Shown in pieces: positions 32,639 to 41,958 of a stretch of DNA of 64,000 bases. Within the stretch, counting starts at the first letter, position 1. Each line of letters begins with the position of its first letter. The position numbers and the translations under genes were made by a program. The notes below the pieces were generated by a model. The model did not search any database. It was given only the letters and a program-made list of their open reading frames with translations, and was not told where the DNA came from. Source of the stretch: Trebonia sp963843745 (lineage in GTDB: Bacteria; Actinomycetota; Actinomycetes; Streptosporangiales; Streptosporangiaceae); the NCBI GenBank assembly GCA_963843745.1, contig CAWJLP010000013.1, positions 62,001 to 126,000 on the forward strand, written 5' to 3'.

Positions 32639-33823
32639 TCAGCGCACCCGGCGCAGCGCGTCGCGGTCGAACGCGACGATGGACGGGTAGCCGTCAACGG
32701 CCATGAGCAGGTCGAGTTCGGCGAGCATGCAGCGCAGTACGTGCTCGATCCCGGCCTGGCCGCCGACCGCCAGGCCATACGCGTACGGTCGCCCGATGGC
32801 CACCGCTCGCGCGCCGAGCGCGAGCGCGGTCGCGACGTCGGCCCCGCTGCGCACGCCGGAATCGAAGATCACCGGCGCTGCTCCGGCAGCGTCGACGACA
32901 CCGGGCAGGCAGTCCAGGGCCGGCAGGCCTCCGTTCGCCTGGCGGCCGCCATGGTTCGAGCACCACAGGCCGTCGATTCCCGCGTCGATCGCGCGGCGCG
33001 CGTCCTCCGGCGCGCAGATGCCCTTGAGCAGCAGCGGCAGCGAGGTCAGTGACCGGAGCCAGGGCAGGTCATCCCACGACAGCCGCTGATCGCCGAACAG
33101 CAGCGCCCACTGGCCGGTGGCCGCCTGCATGTCCTCTTCCGGGGGTACGGCGAGGCGGCTGCGAAAGACAGGGTCGCTGGTGTAATTGGCCAGGCACAAG
33201 CCCTTCAGCTGCGGGAAGCTCGCCAGTGTCAGGTCGCGCGGCCGCCAGCCCAGTGTCAGGGTGTCCAGCGTGATCACGATGGCCGAGAACCCGGCCGCCT
33301 CGGCCCGGCGCACCAGGCTTTCGCACACCTCCCGGTCGGCGGGCGGGTAGAGCTGGAACCATCCGGGAGCATCGCCCAACTCTGCCGTCACGGCCTCCAT
33401 CGGATCCTGCGACAGCGTGGAGGCGACCATCGGGACGCCAATGGCAGCCGCGGCACGCGCGGATGCCAGGTCCCCATGCCCGTCGGCGGCGCACAGCCCG
33501 ATCACTCCCACGGGCGCCAGCAGCAGCGGCGTAGCCAGGCGCCGCCCGAACAGTTCCACCGACAAGTCCCGCTCGGCCGCGGCGGTGAGCATCCGCGGCA
33601 TCAGCCCCCAGCCGTCAAAAGCTCGCACGTTCGCGCGCTGGGTCCGTTCGTTCCCCGCGCCGCCCGCGACGTACGACCACATCTCCGGAGACATGCACTG
33701 CTCGGCTTGCCGTTCCAGTTCCGCGTACGACATCGGCAACGCCGGGCGCTTGCCGCTCAGCCCGTCGAGATAGATACCGAACTGCCAGTCACCGTAGTTA
33801 GCCACCCACCGATTCAAGCGCAC
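32639..33823 (-). CDS. FMN-dependent alpha-hydroxy acid oxidase/dehydrogenase (lactate 2-monooxygenase-like)
   Basis: This 394-residue TIM-barrel flavoenzyme oxidises 2-hydroxy acids such as lactate to 2-oxo acids. Visible family motifs are LLAPVGVIGLCAADGHGDLA, WFQLYPPADREV, LLKGICAPEDA with the FMN Lys, SNHGGRQ with the catalytic His and Arg, and DSGVRSGADV followed by GARAVAIGRPY. The N-terminal segment resembles lactate monooxygenases more than glycolate oxidases. It starts 17 bases after the acyl-CoA synthetase stop, so it is co-transcribed. The GTG start at 33823 is uncertain. Confidence 0.88.
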   Translation of the reverse strand: MRLNRWVANYGDWQFGIYLDGLSGKRPALPMSYAELERQAEQCMSPEMWSYVAGGAGNERTQRANVRAFDGWGLMPRMLTAAAERDLSVELFGRRLATPLLLAPVGVIGLCAADGHGDLASARAAAAIGVPMVASTLSQDPMEAVTAELGDAPGWFQLYPPADREVCESLVRRAEAAGFSAIVITLDTLTLGWRPRDLTLASFPQLKGLCLANYTSDPVFRSRLAVPPEEDMQAATGQWALLFGDQRLSWDDLPWLRSLTSLPLLLKGICAPEDARRAIDAGIDGLWCSNHGGRQANGGLPALDCLPGVVDAAGAAPVIFDSGVRSGADVATALALGARAVAIGRPYAYGLAVGGQAGIEHVLRCMLAELDLLMAVDGYPSIVAFDRDALRRVR

Positions 33824-33840
33824 CTGGTGCGCTCACGGTG

Positions 33841-35433
33841 TCACACGCCGCCAACCTGCTTGTCCTGGCCGGCCCATTCCCGCTGGCGCAGGACGAACTT
33901 CTGGATCTTGCCGGTGGATGTCTTGGGCAGCGGCCCGAAGGTGATCGCGTCGGGGCACTTGTAGTGGGCCAGCCGGTCACGGCAGAACGCGATGATCTCT
34001 TCCGGCGTAGCCGCGGCGCCCTCGTTGAGGGTGACGAACGCCTTGGGCCGCTCGCCCCAGTGCGGGTGCGGGATCCCGACGACCGCGCACTCCAGCACGG
34101 CGGGGTGGGCGCAGATCGCCTGCTCGACTTCGATGCTGGAGATGTTCTCGCCGCCGGAAATGATGATGTCCTTGCCGCGGTCGCGTAGCTCGATGTTGCC
34201 GTCGGGATGCCACACCGCGAGGTCCCCGGAATGGAACCAGCCGCCGGCGAACGCCTTTCCGGTGGCCGCCTCGTCGTCGAAGTAGCCGCTCATGACGTTG
34301 TTCCCGCGCATGACCACCTCCCCCATCGTCATCCCGTCCCGTGGCACGTCGTTCAGCTGCTCGTCGACGACCCGGACCAGGTCAGAGGTGGGATAGGCCT
34401 GTCCCTGGCGCGCCAGGTACCTCGCGCGCTGCTCGATGGGGAGCTCACGCCAGGCGTCCTGCTCCGGGCAGACGGTGACCGGGCCGTAGGTCTCGGTCAG
34501 GCCGTACACGTGCACGACGCGGAAGTTCAGCTCGCTCATCCGGGCGAACAACGTCGGCGAGGGCGGCGCCGCCGCCACCATCGCGGTCACCGGCCGGTCC
34601 AGTGGATGAGCCCGCGGATCGTTCAGCACCATCAGCTGAACGGTGGGCGCCCCGTTGTAGTGCGTCACGCCCTCACCGTCGATCAGCTCCCACACCAGGC
34701 CGGGGTCCACCGCCCGCATGGTCACGTGGCGCGCCGCCACCGCGGTGACGGCCCATGGGAAGCACCAGCCGTTGCAGTGGAACATCGGCAGCGTCCACAG
34801 GTACACCGAGTCGGCGCTCAAGCCGCCCACGATGACCTCGCTCAGCGCGTTCAGGTACGCGCCGCGGTAGGTGTACTGCACGCCCTTGGGCCGGCCCGTC
34901 GTGCCGGAGGTGTAGTTGATCGAGATCGTCTCTTCTTCGTGCTCCAGCCAGCTGGGCGGCATCTCCGGCGAGGCGGCGGCGAGGAACTCCTCATACTGAT
35001 CCGCCGGACCTGCCCCGGCTGTGCCCGTGCTCGCGTAGCGGATCACGGTCACCCCGGTCAGCTCCGCGGGCGCGGCCAGCGCCTCGAGCCCGGCGTCCAG
35101 CAGCAGGTACCGCGCGCCGCTGTGCCGCAGGATGTAGCCGACCTCCGCGCTGGCCAGCCGGTTATTGACCGCGACAAGGACCCCGCCCGCCGCGGGCACG
35201 CCGAAATGGGCCTCCAGCATCGGCGCCGAGTTGAACAGCAGGGTGGCGACCCGGTCTCCCTTGCGGAGCCCGGCCGATCGCAGCGCGTTAGCCAGCCGCC
35301 ACGACCGCTGCGCCAGCTCCCGGTAGGAATACCGCCGCCCGCCGTCCACGACCGCGGTCTTCTCCGGGTAGATGTACGCCGCCCGGGACAGGAAATCGAC
35401 CGGGTTGAGCTCGCTGCGGTACACCTTGCTCAT
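33841..35433 (-). CDS. Acyl-CoA synthetase (AMP-forming)
   Basis: The 530-residue enzyme activates a carboxylic acid to acyl-CoA through an acyl-adenylate. Motifs: SINYTSGTTGRPKGV (P-loop), YGLTETYGP, HSGDLA, and the C-terminal KTSTGKIQK with the catalytic Lys. ATG at 35433 follows GGAGG and overlaps the FAD oxidase stop by four bases. The family includes medium-chain and aromatic acid ligases; the substrate is not determined. Confidence 0.93.
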   Translation of the reverse strand: MSKVYRSELNPVDFLSRAAYIYPEKTAVVDGGRRYSYRELAQRSWRLANALRSAGLRKGDRVATLLFNSAPMLEAHFGVPAAGGVLVAVNNRLASAEVGYILRHSGARYLLLDAGLEALAAPAELTGVTVIRYASTGTAGAGPADQYEEFLAAASPEMPPSWLEHEEETISINYTSGTTGRPKGVQYTYRGAYLNALSEVIVGGLSADSVYLWTLPMFHCNGWCFPWAVTAVAARHVTMRAVDPGLVWELIDGEGVTHYNGAPTVQLMVLNDPRAHPLDRPVTAMVAAAPPSPTLFARMSELNFRVVHVYGLTETYGPVTVCPEQDAWRELPIEQRARYLARQGQAYPTSDLVRVVDEQLNDVPRDGMTMGEVVMRGNNVMSGYFDDEAATGKAFAGGWFHSGDLAVWHPDGNIELRDRGKDIIISGGENISSIEVEQAICAHPAVLECAVVGIPHPHWGERPKAFVTLNEGAAATPEEIIAFCRDRLAHYKCPDAITFGPLPKTSTGKIQKFVLRQREWAGQDKQVGGV

Positions 35434-37085
35434 TGCCGTCCTCCTTCGCTGCCGCGGGTCACGGCTCCTGGCTCGAGCAAGACTCCCGGGTTCATGATGC
35501 CGGACGGGTCGAGTTCGGCCTTGACGCCGCGGAGCGCGTCGGCGAACAGCCCCGGCACCTCGCGCAGGTACCACCGGCGGTGGTCGCGGCCGACGGCATG
35601 GTGATGCGTGATCGTGCCGCCGAGCGCGGCGATCGCCTCCGCGGCCGCGACCTTGATCTCGTCCCACTGCCGAAGTTCCTGGCCGGGGCGGCCAGGCGCG
35701 TAGACCGAGTAATACGGTGCCGGGCCGTCCGGATACGCGTAGGCGAAGCGGCACGAGACCACGCCACCCCCGCAGACCTCACGCACCGCCTGCCTCGTGG
35801 CCGCCAGCACCCCCTCGTGGAACTCCCAGAAGCGATCCCAGGTAACAGCGGTCTCGAAGGTCTCGCTGATCAGCCCGAGCTGGACCAAGCCATCCCGCAG
35901 ATACCCGCCGCGCAGGAACGCCGCCCGCCAGGTCGCGGCCGGGTCGCTTCCTGCGCCGTGCACCTCGCCGCGATGACTTCCGCAGATCTCCAGCGCCCTG
36001 GCGAGCCACGGGTCCAGCTCGTGATCCGCGGACTCGAAGCCAAGCACCAGGATGGAACGCGACCCGTCGCCGCTGCCCGACATCAGTGCCTCCTCGTGGC
36101 CGAGTAGGCGGCAATTAGCCGGATTAAGCCCGGACTGGGCGATTTCCCTGACCGCCTGCACCCCATCGCGGAAGTCGGCGAAAGAAACCGAGGCGCCCGC
36201 ACGGAACCTCGGACGCCGCTGCACGCGCATCCAGGCCTCGGTGATCACGCCGAGCGTGCCTTCCGAGCCGCAGAACAGCCGTTCCGGCGACGGCCCGGCA
36301 CCAGAAGCCGGCAGCCGCCTGGTCTGGAGGACACCGCGCGGCGTCACGACGCGAACGGCCTCGACGAACTCATCGATATGGGTGTGCAGCGTCGCGAAGT
36401 GGCCGCCTGAGCGCGTCGCGATCCAGCCGCCTAGCGTCGACCACTCGAATGACTGAGGGAAATGCCGCAGCGTGAGCCCGTGCGGCTTCAGCTGGGCTTC
36501 CAGTGCCGGACCGAGCGTGCCGGCCGCGATCCGCGCGGCCAGCGAGGTTTTATCGACCTCCAGCACCCCGTCAAGATTGCGGAGATCGACGCTGACCGCT
36601 CCGCGATAGCCGTCGCCTACGTCGGGCTCCACGCCGCCGACCACGCTGGAGCCGCCGCCAAACGGGATCGCCGCGACCCCGGCATCGCCGCACCAATCGA
36701 GCACCGACACCAGCTCGCCCTCGTCGCGAGGGAACGCGACCAGATCGGGCGCGTGCGCGTAGTCCCGGCGGAAGGCACGCACCAGATCGCGGAACGACCG
36801 GCCGTACGTATGCGCGGCCCGGTCGTACGGGCCGGTGCTGAACACCGCCTCGAGCGACGCCGGCGGCGCCACCCGTGGCGCGCGCAGTTCCAGCTCCTCC
36901 AATCGAGGCGGTTCCTGCAGCCGCAGGTCAGCGAGCCCGAGACGGTCGGCGAAGACGGCCCCGAGCTGCTCGACCTCACTCGCCGCCAGCCCTTCCCCTT
37001 CCAGGCCCCAGCCCCAGAAATTACGCCGTGCTGCTGTCCGTGACAGCCCTGCAGTTGCCCCGTCGCCTGCGCCGTCAGCCCCCAC
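35430..37085 (-). CDS. FAD-linked oxidase, alkyl-DHAP synthase/glycolate oxidase family
   Basis: The 551-residue protein has a PCMH-type FAD domain (VAIPFGGGSSVVGGVEPDVG-like region, FPQSFEWSTLGGWIATRSGG, FCGSEGTLGVITEA) and a C-terminal segment with THHHAVGRDH and SGIMNPGVLL, as in alkyldihydroxyacetone-phosphate synthases. The start is taken as GTG at 37085, seven bases after AGGAGG, trimming ten codons from the open frame. It is the first gene of a minus-strand unit with the acyl-CoA synthetase, FMN oxidase and perhaps the SDR. Ether-lipid synthesis or 2-hydroxy acid oxidation are both possible. Confidence 0.88.
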   Translation of the reverse strand: MGADGAGDGATAGLSRTAARRNFWGWGLEGEGLAASEVEQLGAVFADRLGLADLRLQEPPRLEELELRAPRVAPPASLEAVFSTGPYDRAAHTYGRSFRDLVRAFRRDYAHAPDLVAFPRDEGELVSVLDWCGDAGVAAIPFGGGSSVVGGVEPDVGDGYRGAVSVDLRNLDGVLEVDKTSLAARIAAGTLGPALEAQLKPHGLTLRHFPQSFEWSTLGGWIATRSGGHFATLHTHIDEFVEAVRVVTPRGVLQTRRLPASGAGPSPERLFCGSEGTLGVITEAWMRVQRRPRFRAGASVSFADFRDGVQAVREIAQSGLNPANCRLLGHEEALMSGSGDGSRSILVLGFESADHELDPWLARALEICGSHRGEVHGAGSDPAATWRAAFLRGGYLRDGLVQLGLISETFETAVTWDRFWEFHEGVLAATRQAVREVCGGGVVSCRFAYAYPDGPAPYYSVYAPGRPGQELRQWDEIKVAAAEAIAALGGTITHHHAVGRDHRRWYLREVPGLFADALRGVKAELDPSGIMNPGVLLEPGAVTRGSEGGRQ

Positions 37086-37159
37086 TACCACGCCTCCTAA
37101 CAGCACGGTCGCCAATGTCCGGCTGCGCTACCGCTTATCTCTTACCTCTTCTCTTACCT

Positions 37160-37372
37160 CGTGGCGCCGGCGACACGCTAGAGGCAAGACTGGGGTTGAC
37201 CGGCTCCGCAGTCAACTGGCTCAAGCGCGGGCCTCGGAAAGCGCGCAACGCTTACGTGGCGGCGACCGGCAAGCCCGTCGAGGTCCGCGAACACGGCGAT
37301 CTGGCATTTCCAGAGCGGCAAGGTCAACGAGATCCTGACGCTCCAGGACCAGTTCGCGATCCTGAAGCAGAT
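37160..37372 (+). pseudogene. SnoaL-like (NTF2-fold) gene remnant
   Basis: Two neighbouring frames together resemble the C-terminal half of a SnoaL-like polyketide cyclase: YVAATGKPVEVRE in one frame, then TAIWHFQSGKVNEILTLQDQ and FAILKQID in the next. A one-base shift near 37300 separates them, and no start or N-terminus remains. It is a relic in the region between the FAD oxidase promoter and the acyl-CoA dehydrogenase. Confidence 0.4.
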
Positions 37373-37514
37373 CGACGCGCACTCCTCATACGCCCTAGGA
37401 GGCTGCGGGGTTGCGGGTGGATGGCATGTGCCGGGTGGTCGCGGAGTACGCGGACTGCGTCCGCCCTGGCAGCGTCGGGGTGAGCGCCGGCACGAAGAAG
37501 GCATAATATCGACT

Positions 37515-37685
37515 ATGACGGTCGAAATAATCGGCATGGTCGCAGCTAACGACGTGTCGGAGTCTGGCGGCGATCCGGTGAATCCGGGCGATCCCTTCGA
37601 GGACGTCGTTGACTGGGGTCGCGAGCTGATCCCGCGGATCCGTGACCTGGCGGAGACCATCTCGGTTGGAGGCAGCGGTGCGTGA
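37515..37685 (+). pseudogene. Short relic of an SsuD-like flavin monooxygenase, internally deleted
   Basis: The 56-codon ORF starts MTVEIIGMVAANDVSES, the beginning of SsuD/alkanesulfonate monooxygenase-type LLM proteins, and ends with DPFEDVVDWGRELIPRIRDL, which matches the C-terminus of the same family. The roughly 300-residue barrel between is missing. The stop overlaps the acyl-CoA dehydrogenase start by eight bases, so the relic may survive as a translational leader. Confidence 0.5.
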
Positions 37686-38772
37686 CCTTACGCAGGTCAC
37701 GAAGGCGCTCGCCGAGCGCGCCGAACACTACGACCGCACCGCGTCGTTCCCCGCCGACAGCATCGCCGCCATCCATGACGCGGGGCTGCTCACCGCGACC
37801 GTGCACGAACGCTACGGCGGCCAGGGCGCCGGGCTGGCAGAGACCGCCGTCATCTTGCGGGCGCTGGGCCAGGGCGACCCTTCGGCCGCGCTGATCACCG
37901 CGATGACGATGTTCGCGCACGCAATGCAGGGCATCGAGCCGACGTGGCCGGACGATGTTTACACGGGGGCGGTCGCCGAGGCGGCCCAGCGGCCAGTGCT
38001 GATCAACGCGCTGCGGGTCGAACCGGAACTGGGCACCCCGGCTCGCGGCGGCCTGCCCGCGACGGTGGCGAGCCCCGCTGGCGGCCGGTGGTCACTCTCC
38101 GGGCACAAGATCTTCTCCACCGGCGCTGAGGGCCTTCGCTGGATGGTGGTCTGGGCGCGGGTCGGCGAGACGCAGGAGGCAGCGGGGTTCCTGGTCCGGT
38201 CCGACTCTGCGGGCATCAGCATCGAGCGCACCTGGGACCACCTCGGGCTGCGGGCGAGCCGTAGCGACGACGTGGTCTTCGCGGGCACGACGGCCGTCCC
38301 GACTGTCGGGTCCGGAGGCGGACCGCTGTTCCTCGCGTGGAACTCGCTCGGCCTGACGTCCCTTTACCTGGGCGTCGCGGCCGCGGCCCGCGACTGGCTG
38401 GTCTCCTTTCTTACCGAACGGTCCCCCGCGTCTCTCGGACGGCCACTGGCCACTCTGCCGCGTTTGCAGGCGGCGGTCGGAGAGATCGACGCGTCGCTGG
38501 AGACTGCGGTGGCACTGCTCGACGCGATGGCCGCACGCGTCGACAACGGAGACGCGATTGCTATCGCGCAGGCGCCGCTAGTGAAGCTCACCGGCACGCA
38601 CGCCGCCATCGACGCGGTCTCCCAGGCGGTCGCGCTCGTCGGCAACAACGGCCTGACCAGGCGCAACCCGCTTGAGCGACACCTGCGCGATGTGCTGTGC
38701 TCTCGCGTTCATACCCCACAAGACGACTCGATCGTCGCGGCAGCAGGCCACGCCGCCTTCCCCGGCCTCTAG
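37678..38772 (+). CDS. Acyl-CoA dehydrogenase family protein (DszC/SfnB-like)
   Basis: The 364-residue flavoprotein starts at GTG 37678, five bases after GGAGG, and reads RDLTQVTKALAERAEHYDRT. It has SFPADSIAAIHDAGLLTATV, SGHKIFSTGAEG and TWDHLGLRASRSDDVVFAG, as in acyl-CoA dehydrogenase-fold monooxygenases. The catalytic Glu of classical dehydrogenases is not obvious, so it may be a flavin-dependent oxygenase. Flanking LLM relics suggest a former sulfur- or carbon-scavenging operon. Confidence 0.85.
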   Translation: MRDLTQVTKALAERAEHYDRTASFPADSIAAIHDAGLLTATVHERYGGQGAGLAETAVILRALGQGDPSAALITAMTMFAHAMQGIEPTWPDDVYTGAVAEAAQRPVLINALRVEPELGTPARGGLPATVASPAGGRWSLSGHKIFSTGAEGLRWMVVWARVGETQEAAGFLVRSDSAGISIERTWDHLGLRASRSDDVVFAGTTAVPTVGSGGGPLFLAWNSLGLTSLYLGVAAAARDWLVSFLTERSPASLGRPLATLPRLQAAVGEIDASLETAVALLDAMAARVDNGDAIAIAQAPLVKLTGTHAAIDAVSQAVALVGNNGLTRRNPLERHLRDVLCSRVHTPQDDSIVAAAGHAAFPGL

Positions 38773-38792
38773 CACCGTCGAGAGGAAAACTG

Positions 38793-39943
38793 GTGAAGTT
38801 CCAAGTCCTGCACATCCTGCCGAACATCGAAAACCCGGTCACCGGCCGGCTGGTGAGCACCGCCGAGCGATTCGCCCAGGCCCTGCAGTCCGCCAGGCGA
38901 GCGGAGGAACTCGGCTTCGACGCGGTCGCGCTCGGGGAACGGCACGCCGGGCACTTCCTGTCCTCGGGCATCACGGTGCTGCTCGGGGCGATCGCGGCGA
39001 CGACCAGCAGAGTCCGGATCATGACCGGGGTAAGCGTGCTGTCAATCCTCGACCCGTTGCGGGTGGCCGAGGACTACGCGACGGTCGACCAGCTCTCGCG
39101 GGGCCGCCTCGAGCTGGTCATCGGCAAGGCAACGAGCTGCGCCAGCTGCCGATGTTCGGCGTGGAGCAGAGCCAGCAGTGGGAGCAGCTCGCGGAGAAGT
39201 ACGAGCTGCTGCGCCGCCTGTGGCGTGAGGAGAAGGTCACCTGGGAGGGCCGGTTCCGCCCGCCGCTCAACGAGGTCACCAGCCAGCCGAGGCCATTTGC
39301 CGGCGCGCCGCGCATCTGGCACGGCTCGGCTACCACGCGCACCTCCGCGGCCCTAGCTGCGCGCTGGGGCGACCCGCTGTTCAGCGCGAACGCCATCCAG
39401 CCACGCGACAACTACACCATGCCCATCGGCCATTACCGTGAGGAATACGCGCGGCACGGGCATGACCCGCGGCACTGCTATGTCGCTGCCGGGGCAGGCT
39501 TCCTGTACCTCGCGGACACCACGCAGGAAGCTAAGCAGCGGTTCGGGCCGACCTACGAGAAGATGGTCGCCTTCTTCAACAAGCCGGGTAACCACACGCC
39601 GGGCAACGACATGACATTCCACGACATTGACCACGCAATCGCCGAGGGCCCCGTCCTCGTCGGCAGCCCGCAGCAGGTGACCGATAAGGTCCTGTGGTGG
39701 CACGAGGCGTTCGGCCACAGCCTGCAGTCCTTCAGCCTGCCCACGATGATCCCGCACGAGCAGCAGCTGGAGATGCTCGAGCGGCTCGCCACGGAGGTCA
39801 TCCCGGTCGTCCGCAAGGCTGCACCGGACACCCTGTGGAGTGACGACGACCCCTACGGCGGTCGCCCCGCCTTCGCCGGGGGAACGATCAAGGACGCCGC
39901 GGCCATCATCGAGGGCACCCGCCTACCCTTAGCGGCTCCCTGA
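38793..39943 (+). pseudogene. LLM-class flavin-dependent monooxygenase, apparent one-base deletion
   Basis: Family members use reduced FMN to oxidise alkanes, sulfonates or similar. The GTG at 38793 follows AGAGGA. Frame one reads through FDAVALGERHAGHFLSSGI to RGRLELVIGKA; frame two continues GNELRQLPMFGVEQSQQWEQ to the end at 39943. Restoring one G in GGCAAGGCAAC near 39126-39130 rejoins a 383-residue product with LLM motifs. It starts 20 bases after the acyl-CoA dehydrogenase stop. Real mutation and consensus error are equally possible. Confidence 0.8.
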
Positions 39944-40005
39944 GCCGGGCTCTTTTTGCTGCTGCACCACTTACTTCGACCGCCGGTTGCGGCCTACCTT
40001 GGAGT

Positions 40006-40428
40006 ATGGACGTGCAGGCACATGAGGACGTCGCTGCCGCGGCGGCCGCGCATAGCGAACTGGGTCATGAGTACGAAGCTGCCCTGGCCGAGGGGCTGAT
40101 CGAAAGGATCAGCTCGGAGATCGACAAGCAAGTAGACACCCGGCTGGCGCAGCGTGGCATCGAGCCCACCCGCAGCGCGTGGGCAAACGCCACCATGGGC
40201 CTGGGCTCGGTCGGGCTCGGTATCGGCGCCACGGCAGTGACGCTGCATTCCTTGTCCAGCACCGGCACCGTACCCAAGGCAACAGTCGTCCTGGGCCCAT
40301 TCCACGCGTCCGTGATGTCAAGCACCACCTCGATCAGCACCGCCCAGGTAGTCCTGGTCGTGCTGATCTGGGTGGTCATCGCGGTCGTCAACATCGCCTA
40401 CGCGCGCCGTCGTCTAGGTCGTTCTTAG
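40006..40428 (+). CDS. Hypothetical protein with two predicted membrane segments
   Basis: The 140-residue protein has a soluble, charged N-terminal half (about 1-60, coiled-coil-like: IERISSEIDKQVDTRLAQRG) and hydrophobic stretches MGLGSVGLGIGATAVTLHSL and VVLVVLIWVVIAVVNIAYAR, followed by a basic tail. No family is recognised with confidence. It is monocistronic between the LLM and PsiD-like genes. Confidence 0.75.
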   Translation: MDVQAHEDVAAAAAAHSELGHEYEAALAEGLIERISSEIDKQVDTRLAQRGIEPTRSAWANATMGLGSVGLGIGATAVTLHSLSSTGTVPKATVVLGPFHASVMSSTTSISTAQVVLVVLIWVVIAVVNIAYARRRLGRS

Positions 40429-40635
40429 CCAGCATGCAAAATGGCCGGTTCTGTGATCGGAACCGCCGCTGTAACGGCCTTACCTGTATCGATGGGGCCC
40501 CTAACCAGGCGCGGTTGTGGCGGACTATGGGGCCTGCAACAGGGCTAGGCTGAGGGCGGACGGAACCCTTGCGGGGCTGCCCTGAGCGGACAGAAGGACG
40601 TTTCGGCCGAGCTGGCGCCGGTAGGTTTTCTCTCT

Positions 40636-41901
40636 ATGACGACTCGCCCTCACGCTGCGGACGTACGGCGCCAGGCCGGCTGGCTGCCGGAAGACCAGGA
40701 CGACTTGGAGTCATGGCTCGCCGGCCATCGCGAGCGGGTGGAGGCCAAGGGCGAGCAGGTCCTGCTGCATCCCGTGCTCACCGAACTCCAGCAGTTGATC
40801 GACACCGATCCCGTGGTGCGCATGTACATGAACCAGATGATCGCTCAGGTGCCCAGTAGCAAGCCGTACCGCAAACGGCATCTGGAGACCGTAGAGCAGA
40901 TGCTGCGCATGATCAATGAGGTGCTGACGATGGCGCCTGAGTTCAGCGAGAGCGCGATGGTGGCCACGCCGCTCACCGCGATCCTCGACTGGGCGATGGG
41001 GACGCCGGCCGGGTTTGCCGCTTTCCGCGACCCGCGGGTCAACGCGATGCTCAAGAAGGTCCTGAACGCCTGGTGCGAGTTCCTCAGCAGCGGCGCCTCG
41101 CTCTACGTGCTAAACGATTCGCCGTCTGGCTGGAAAAGCGCCGAGGCCCAGCGCACGGTCGGCATGGAGCAGTACGAGCACGACCCGCAGGACGAGCACT
41201 GGGGCTTTGCCTCGTGGAACGACTTCTTCACCCGGCGGTTCAAGGACGGCGAGCGTCCGTTGGCCTCGCCGGACGACGACAAGGTGATCGTCAGCGCTTG
41301 CGAGTCCACGCCTTACGGCATCAGCACGGACGTCAAGCGCCAAGATCGCTTCTGGATCAAGAGCCAGCCGTATTCGCTTGAGGACATGCTGGCCAATGAC
41401 GATTCGGTCGATCAGTTCGTTGGCGGGACCGTCTATCAGGCCTTTCTGAGCGCGATCAACTACCACCGCTGGCACAGCCCGGTGGCCGGGACGATCGTGC
41501 GGGCGTTCGTCCAGGCGGGCACCTACTATTCAGAGGCCGACTCGGAAGGCGCCGACGCGGTCGAGCCGACGAACTCGCAGTCCTACCTAGCTCACGTCGC
41601 GGCCCGGGCGGTCATCCTCATCAAGGCCGACGACCCCGTCATCGGACTGATGGCGTTCGTGCCGGTCGGCATGGTGGAGGTTTCCTCTTGCATGATCGAC
41701 TCGAAGGTGACGCCCGGCTACCACGTCCGGAAGGGTGAGGAGCTCGGTTACTTCCAGTACGGCGGCTCGACTCACTGCCTCGTCTTTCGTCCGGGGGCGA
41801 TCGCCGAGTTCGCCCTCGCGGCGATTCCCCAGCCGCACGACCCCAAGGCCCCGCTTGTGCTCGTCCGCTCGAAGCTCGCCATCGCCAACACGGCCGTCTG
41901 A
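40636..41901 (+). CDS. Phosphatidylserine decarboxylase-family protein, PsiD-like
   Basis: The 421-residue protein ends with a phosphatidylserine decarboxylase domain: YHRWHSPVAGTI with His277 and His280, and GGSTHCLVFRPG whose Ser378 should yield the pyruvoyl group by self-cleavage. The N-terminal 170 residues (ELQQLIDTDPVVRMYMNQMI, then ASWNDFFTRRFK) resemble the domain that precedes the decarboxylase in fungal PsiD-type enzymes, which decarboxylate free aromatic amino acids. No membrane-targeting signal is seen, which argues for a soluble amino-acid decarboxylase. Monocistronic. Confidence 0.85.
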   Translation: MTTRPHAADVRRQAGWLPEDQDDLESWLAGHRERVEAKGEQVLLHPVLTELQQLIDTDPVVRMYMNQMIAQVPSSKPYRKRHLETVEQMLRMINEVLTMAPEFSESAMVATPLTAILDWAMGTPAGFAAFRDPRVNAMLKKVLNAWCEFLSSGASLYVLNDSPSGWKSAEAQRTVGMEQYEHDPQDEHWGFASWNDFFTRRFKDGERPLASPDDDKVIVSACESTPYGISTDVKRQDRFWIKSQPYSLEDMLANDDSVDQFVGGTVYQAFLSAINYHRWHSPVAGTIVRAFVQAGTYYSEADSEGADAVEPTNSQSYLAHVAARAVILIKADDPVIGLMAFVPVGMVEVSSCMIDSKVTPGYHVRKGEELGYFQYGGSTHCLVFRPGAIAEFALAAIPQPHDPKAPLVLVRSKLAIANTAV

Positions 41902-41958
41902 AGCGCGGAGGATGAGCAGGTCCATCAGCCAGGGGCAACCGCCCCGCCGCACCGCCTG

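Noticed and set aside
40443..40466. CGGTTC/GAACCG inverted repeat after the membrane hypothetical gene
   Set aside because: Only a 6-bp stem; too weak to call a terminator.
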